A DNA stretch of 46,971 bases, taken from NCBI GenBank assembly GCA_020160875.1, contig JAIUPE010000016.1, forward strand, positions 1-46,971, given 5' to 3'. Source of the stretch: Pseudomonadota bacterium. Lineage in GTDB: Bacteria; Pseudomonadota; Alphaproteobacteria; Rhodospirillales; Rhodospirillaceae. The notes beneath the pieces were generated by a model, which saw only the letters and a list, made by a program, of their open reading frames with translations, did not search any database and was not told the DNA's origin. Made by a program: the position numbers and the translations under genes. This document shows, piece after piece, positions 43,699 to 46,971 of this stretch; the first letter of the stretch is position 1, and every line of letters starts with the position of its first letter.

Positions 43699-44808
43699 TC
43701 AGCGGATGGTCAGCACTTCGCCCCACGTGGGCGATCCCAGCGTCAAGTCCCATGCACGAATGACCGGCACGAACTTGTCGGTGAGGATGCGCGTCTCGGC
43801 CACGGAGCCGTCGTCGCGCTCGGTGTACTCCGTCTGGAGGGTCTTCTCCTTGTGGGTATCACCTTTGACGACGAGCACGCGCCCGGTCCTGGACTTCACC
43901 ACGCCGGAGATCGCGCCTGCGGCCAAGGCCAAGGCGAGATGCCAGTGCGACAAGGCCCGCGCGGGCGGACGCAGCGACTGCTGCGCGGCGCCCAGGTGCG
44001 TATCGAGCGCCGGCCAGAGTCCTTGCAGCCGGCCGACTTCATCGGCGAACTGCTCGGGCTCCATCGTCACGCGATAGAAGTGCTCCGGCTCGGCCGGGCT
44101 GGCAGGGACGGTGTACGGCAGGAACGGCCATTCGAGCGGCAGCTCCTCGGCTTCGACGTCGCCCTGTCCGATCTGCAGCAGCAGACCGCGGGTGGCCTTG
44201 ACCGAATCCGATGCCTGGTCGCGCTGACGAATCCTGCGACCGAAGATCACCACCTGCTTGAACTGCGTTTCGACCGCACGGTAGATGCGCAGATCGGCGA
44301 AGTGGCGCGTCAGCCATCCGACCAGCTCGGCGTCGAGCACGTAGGACGGCACGATGAAGATCAGCACGCCACCGTACTGCATCAGCGGCAGCGCGCGCTG
44401 ATAGAACAGCTTTTCCAGCCGCGCACGGCCCTGGCCTTGATAGCCGATGTTGCCGTTCACGTCCTTGCTCAGATCGCCATACGGCGGGTTCAGCCACAGC
44501 AGCCCGAAGGACTGGCGCGAGATCAGCGTGTCCATCAGGTCGCCGTGGATGCAGCGATCGACCAGTTGCCGTGCGTGGCGGGCACGCTCGGCGTCGTACT
44601 CGACGGCGAAGACCTGGACCTGCTCGCGCCCGAGGGCGTGAGCGGCTTCGGCGATCGCCACGCCTTCGCCGGCGCAGGGATCGAGGATGGACATGGCGCC
44701 GGGAGACGGCGCCAGTGCGGACAAGGCCCGCTCCAGCGTCGGCTCGTCGGTGGGGAAGTAGCCGTTACGAATGAAATTGCGCGCCAGGCGCGGAAACATG
44801 AGAGCCAT
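43699..44808 (-). CDS. N6-adenine methyltransferase-like protein (DUF6094-type), conserved ICE gene
   Basis: This 369-residue protein has the S-adenosylmethionine motif D43-PCAGEG49 and catalytic N107-PPY110, within a Rossmann-like fold that covers about the first 220 residues. A C-terminal region with SHWHLALALAAGAISGVV may bind DNA. It is probably a DNA adenine methyltransferase that marks ICE DNA and might protect it from host restriction. It has no linked nuclease. An AGGAG site precedes the ATG at 44808. Confidence 0.88.
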   Translation of the reverse strand: MALMFPRLARNFIRNGYFPTDEPTLERALSALAPSPGAMSILDPCAGEGVAIAEAAHALGREQVQVFAVEYDAERARHARQLVDRCIHGDLMDTLISRQSFGLLWLNPPYGDLSKDVNGNIGYQGQGRARLEKLFYQRALPLMQYGGVLIFIVPSYVLDAELVGWLTRHFADLRIYRAVETQFKQVVIFGRRIRQRDQASDSVKATRGLLLQIGQGDVEAEELPLEWPFLPYTVPASPAEPEHFYRVTMEPEQFADEVGRLQGLWPALDTHLGAAQQSLRPPARALSHWHLALALAAGAISGVVKSRTGRVLVVKGDTHKEKTLQTEYTERDDGSVAETRILTDKFVPVIRAWDLTLGSPTWGEVLTIR

Positions 44809-44838
44809 GGATTTCTCCTGGTGATGGATGAGGGAAGG

Positions 44839-44863
44839 CGGGCACGCGCGGCGCGCATGCCCG
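44839..44863 (-). repeat. Leader hairpin before the methyltransferase-like gene
   Basis: CGGGCA (44839-44844) pairs with TGCCCG (44858-44863), and the alternating GC between them can extend the stem. It lies between the 44874 stop and the methyltransferase ribosome site. Confidence 0.5.
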
Positions 44864-44873
44864 TGGGGATGGC

Positions 44874-45524
44874 TCACGCCACACGCCGAAGCGGTGCGTT
44901 CGCGGCCAGTTCGTACTGCGTGGCGCCGAGGGTGCCGTTGCGGATCAGCTCGCCCAGCGCCTTCGTCAGCGCCGGGACATCGAGGGCCAGCCGATGGCCT
45001 TCCAGCGGCCCGAGGGCCAAGGGAAGACCGGTCAGCATCCGCCGTGTCTGCAACAGCTCCAACACGGTGTCGCGCCAGTGGTCGAGCAGTGGCAGCGGGC
45101 AGGTGTCCTGCACCAGCGTCCACAGCCGGTCGAGCCGGTGAGCGGAATCCCTGGGCAGAAGCGCCAGCGCGCTGGCGTTGGCCTTGTCTGGCTTCACGCA
45201 GCGACGATCGAACAGCCACACATTCGTCAGCGAACCGAACAGCGTTCGCCGATAGGCGCGGGTGATGCGCTTTTCCAGGTTCTCGACGTTGCCGACGAAG
45301 ACCGGGATGGATGCGCCCTGCTCGGTGATGACGTGGAACTGATCCAGTCCCTGTTCATCCCGGCCGAGGGTCAGGCGAGCGAGGAACTCCTGAACGGCGG
45401 TGTCGCGCGCCCAGATCGAGAGAAAGACGAGATTGCCCTGCTCGTCACCGACGCAACCGTCGGCCATGAGGTCGGGGCATTCGTCGATGCGGTACAGCGG
45501 TTTCGCGGAAGAAGGTGCAGGCAT
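44874..45524 (-). CDS. Conserved ICE protein, unknown
   Basis: This 216-residue soluble protein begins MPAPSSAKPLYRIDECPDLM. It contains a beta-rich first half (GNLVFLSIWARDTAVQEFLA) and a leucine-rich helical second half. No membrane segment or catalytic motif is seen. The start at 45524 is taken because an upstream in-frame ATG (45554) would overlap the leader hairpin region; the ribosome site (GAGGACATC) fits the shorter form. It is a regular neighbour of the methyltransferase-like gene in this ICE family. Confidence 0.75.
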   Translation of the reverse strand: MPAPSSAKPLYRIDECPDLMADGCVGDEQGNLVFLSIWARDTAVQEFLARLTLGRDEQGLDQFHVITEQGASIPVFVGNVENLEKRITRAYRRTLFGSLTNVWLFDRRCVKPDKANASALALLPRDSAHRLDRLWTLVQDTCPLPLLDHWRDTVLELLQTRRMLTGLPLALGPLEGHRLALDVPALTKALGELIRNGTLGATQYELAANAPLRRVA

Positions 45525-45564
45525 GGTGATGTCCTCTTGAAAATGAAGGAGCAACCACAGCCCG

Positions 45565-45583
45565 CGGGGCCATGCTCGCCCCG
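45565..45583 (-). repeat. Leader hairpin before the 44874-45524 gene
   Basis: CGGGGC (45565-45570) and GCCCCG (45578-45583) enclose a CATG-containing 7-base loop. The position relative to the next start matches the other leader hairpins in this block. Confidence 0.5.
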
Positions 45584-45608
45584 GTTGGGTGAAGGAAGAT
45601 GCGTGCCG

Positions 45609-45974
45609 CTAGACAGCGCGTCCCGCGTGGAAGCGGTGAACCCGCTCGCGCCACTCGGAGCTTTGCACCGGCGCCATGTCGAGATAGCGCAGCGGGCACG
45701 AGTAGTAGTACGGATGCACGGACTCATCGAGGGACTTGTAGCCCCAATCGCCGCCCGAGCTTTCCAGCAGATGGCAGCCGATGTAGCAGACGGACTCACC
45801 GGCCGCGAGGCCCATGACGCCCGCCTGCCTGGCGGTGACGCGAACCACGGTCCACAGAACGTCGCCGTCCAGCGTGTGGTCGATGACTTCGCAGCAAGCG
45901 CGTTCGGACGCCTGCGGAGCGAGCAGCTCGCGGATCAACTGATCGCGCGTCTGACGAACGAAGGTCCAGCCCAT
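45609..45974 (-). CDS. Conserved ICE protein beginning MGWTF, unknown (possibly DUF6927)
   Basis: This 121-residue protein begins MGWTFVRQTRDQLIRELLAP and has a compact beta-rich fold with several Cys and Trp residues (ACCEVIDHTLDGDVLWTVVR; WGYKSLDESVHPYYYSCPLR). The GWT start and the HPYYYSCPLRYLD segment are characteristic of a small family found in these ICEs and in plasmids. I recall a DUF6927 label for it, without certainty. AGGAG precedes the ATG at 45974. No function can be assigned. Confidence 0.75.
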   Translation of the reverse strand: MGWTFVRQTRDQLIRELLAPQASERACCEVIDHTLDGDVLWTVVRVTARQAGVMGLAAGESVCYIGCHLLESSGGDWGYKSLDESVHPYYYSCPLRYLDMAPVQSSEWRERVHRFHAGRAV

Positions 45975-46004
45975 GAAGGTCTCCTTGAAGAAATGGCCGG
46001 AGCC

Positions 46005-46020
46005 CTCCCCGTCGGGGGAG
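46005..46020 (-). repeat. Leader hairpin before the MGWTF gene
   Basis: CTCCCC and GGGGAG form a 6-bp stem with a short loop, again between the upstream stop and the next ribosome site. Confidence 0.5.
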
Positions 46021-46063
46021 AACCCCGGCGGGTGGCGGAATGCCGCGCAAGGCGGCGGATGGA

Positions 46064-46675
46064 TCAGGCAGCTTTGAGGTGCCAGTCCTGGGACAACGGA
46101 GCGAACTCGTAGCCCAGCTTGTCGAGACGGTCTCGCTGCTGACGCAGCACACGACGATCCACGGTCGCATCGAGCTTCACGGTCTCGCCCAGGGGCCACA
46201 AGGCACCGAACAGCGCCGCGTCGTCTGCCTCGGCCGAGGCCGCAGCGGACACGGGAGCCGGTTCGCTGCCGAACGGCGTGGTATCGACCAGGGGATCGCG
46301 CGGACTGCGCGGCTTCGCCTTCGGCTTGGCCGGGGGCGTCGCCGGCACGGGCGCCTGCGCTTCCTCGTCGATCGGATCGACTTCCTGCGGACTCAGCCGG
46401 CGGGCTTCGTCGCGGCTCAGGGCGTCGATGTTGGACAGCGTCATCCCACCCAGATGGGCGCGGATCTCGATGACCATGCGGCCGTTGGCGTTGTACGTGG
46501 AGGGGCGAATCTCGACGATGACGAAATCACCGTCGTACTTGCCCTCGCGGTACTGATCGAGTTCGGCGTTCTTCACGACGAACTCGCCGATCGAGGTCGC
46601 CAGGCGGCCGACGTTGAAGTCGCCGTTCCTGCCGTGGATGGTCTTGATGGCCAGTTGGCCGGGAATGGTGATCAT
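46064..46675 (-). CDS. DUF3275 family ICE protein
   Basis: This 203-residue protein has the DUF3275 N-terminal domain (MITIPGQLAIKTIHGRNGDF; FVIVEIRPSTYNANGRMVIE, to about residue 85), a Pro/Ala/Lys-rich linker, and a C-terminal helical region (LGETVKLDATVDRRVLRQQR). DUF3275 proteins occur almost only in ICEs of this type, next to DUF3577 and single-strand-binding genes, which suggests a DNA-maintenance role. The ATG at 46675 has GGAGA upstream. The frame is open further upstream but unsupported. Confidence 0.88.
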   Translation of the reverse strand: MITIPGQLAIKTIHGRNGDFNVGRLATSIGEFVVKNAELDQYREGKYDGDFVIVEIRPSTYNANGRMVIEIRAHLGGMTLSNIDALSRDEARRLSPQEVDPIDEEAQAPVPATPPAKPKAKPRSPRDPLVDTTPFGSEPAPVSAAASAEADDAALFGALWPLGETVKLDATVDRRVLRQQRDRLDKLGYEFAPLSQDWHLKAA

Positions 46676-46702
46676 GAAGGTCTCCTGCGGACGAAGAGAA
46701 GA

Positions 46703-46727
46703 CAAGGCCCCCGGGGATGGGGCCTTG
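46703..46727 (-). repeat. Leader hairpin before the DUF3275 gene
   Basis: CAAGGCCCC (46703-46711) and GGGGCCTTG (46719-46727) make a perfect 9-bp stem with a 7-base loop. It is the strongest hairpin of the series. It lies just after the DUF3577 stop and could also act as a processing or attenuation site; on the minus strand a weakly T-rich stretch follows. Confidence 0.6.
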
Positions 46728-46731
46728 CGGA

Positions 46732-46971
46732 TCAGAACGACTCGGCAACGGCCAATGCGGGGGCATCGGCAGCGTCGTCGGCAGCATCGGCGACGGGCTT
46801 GGAAGGCTCCGGTACCGAGGCTTGCTGCGCGGCGGGCGCGTCGGACGTCACAGGGACTTCCGGGTCCCGGTCGTCGGTCTCGGTCGGCTTGGGCTCGGCC
46901 TTGTAGACGAGCTTGCCGTCGACCTTGATCCAACTGACGAACAGCAGGCGGGCCTTGAGGCTCACCCCCTG
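46732..46971 (-). CDS. DUF3577/STY4534-family ICE replication protein, C-terminal part
   Basis: The frame enters from the right edge as QGVSLKARLLFVSWIKVDGK followed by LVYKAEPK. This matches the C-terminal end of the DUF3577 domain of the STY4534 family as I remember it, so the GTG at 46965 is an internal valine rather than a start. After the domain comes an acidic, Ala/Pro-rich tail to the stop. The protein is thought to take part in ICE DNA replication. The N-terminal part lies outside the window. Confidence 0.8.
   Translation of the reverse strand, partial: QGVSLKARLLFVSWIKVDGKLVYKAEPKPTETDDRDPEVPVTSDAPAAQQASVPEPSKPVADAADDAADAPALAVAESF

Larger units (their letters stand above)
1..46971 (-). 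mobile_element. Interior of a PFGI-1/ICEclc-type integrative and conjugative element
   Basis: All minus-strand genes belong to, or sit in the usual order of, the G-type conjugation module (RAQPRD, VirB4/TraC, TraD, PilL-N, TIGR037xx families) and the conserved ICE maintenance block (zinc-ribbon helicase, adenine methyltransferase-like, DUF3275, DUF3577). Plus-strand genes are cargo placed between backbone operons at 10375-25732 and 32155-40733. No integrase, relaxase, parAB genes or att sites are inside the window, so the element extends beyond both ends. Family identities are recognised by eye from motifs, length and gene order. Confidence 0.9.

Noticed and set aside
1-46971. CRISPR arrays, rRNA, tRNA or insertion sequences
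   Set aside because: No regularly spaced repeats, RNA gene signatures or transposase frames were seen on either strand.

Overview
The window is the interior of an integrative and conjugative element (ICE) of the PFGI-1/ICEclc/SPI-7 type, with a G-type type IV secretion system. Transfer genes lie on the minus strand, GC-rich and tightly packed, mostly joined by ATGA-type overlaps. They match in order and content the TIGR0374x-TIGR0376x ICE families (family numbers assigned from memory of length, order and motifs, not by search). The host is probably a GC-rich beta- or gammaproteobacterium. An interspersed repeat at 30662-30706 is of a kind I associate with Burkholderiales, but an ICE travels, so the host stays open.

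Layout, left to right. 1-9961 (minus): mating-pore module read right to left: RAQPRD protein, TIGR03758, TIGR03745, TIGR03750, TIGR03746, TIGR03749, TIGR03752, TIGR03751 lipoprotein, VirB4/TraC ATPase, DsbA-like thioredoxin, a short RadC, TIGR03757 and the start of a TraU-like TIGR03756. 10375-25732 (plus): about 15 kb of defence cargo. It holds an excisionase-type HTH protein, an SNF2-type helicase, a DUF4391 protein, a 41-residue coupled ORF, an RloC/PrrC-like ATPase with a candidate anticodon-nuclease triad and a zinc hook, a complete type III restriction-modification pair (Mod, Res), and a Gabija-like OLD/TOPRIM nuclease plus UvrD-like helicase. 25867-31935 (minus): the transfer module resumes with TIGR03747, TraD coupling protein, TIGR03765, transglycosylase, TIGR03759, a coiled-coil membrane protein and a PilL-N lipoprotein. 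32155-40733 (plus): second cargo block with the AbiEi/AbiEii toxin-antitoxin pair, an AbiEii-like scar next to a 21-bp direct repeat, and a 2192-residue STAND NTPase with a putative N-terminal nuclease (Avs-like). 40921-46971 (minus): conserved ICE maintenance genes: a zinc-ribbon SNF2-like helicase, an N6-adenine methyltransferase-like protein, several uncharacterised ICE proteins, DUF3275 and the end of a DUF3577/STY4534-type replication protein.

Together, the minus-strand backbone builds the mating channel, processes disulfides and peptidoglycan, and couples DNA to the channel. The two plus-strand blocks are inserted between backbone operons without breaking a backbone gene, and carry at least four separate anti-phage or toxin modules. 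The most interesting candidate is the composite operon at 10375-22440. There a putative anticodon nuclease sits, translationally coupled, between a helicase/DUF4391 pair and a type III R-M pair. This recalls PrrC guarding a type I R-M enzyme, but with a different partner. The second is the giant STAND protein at 34155-40733.
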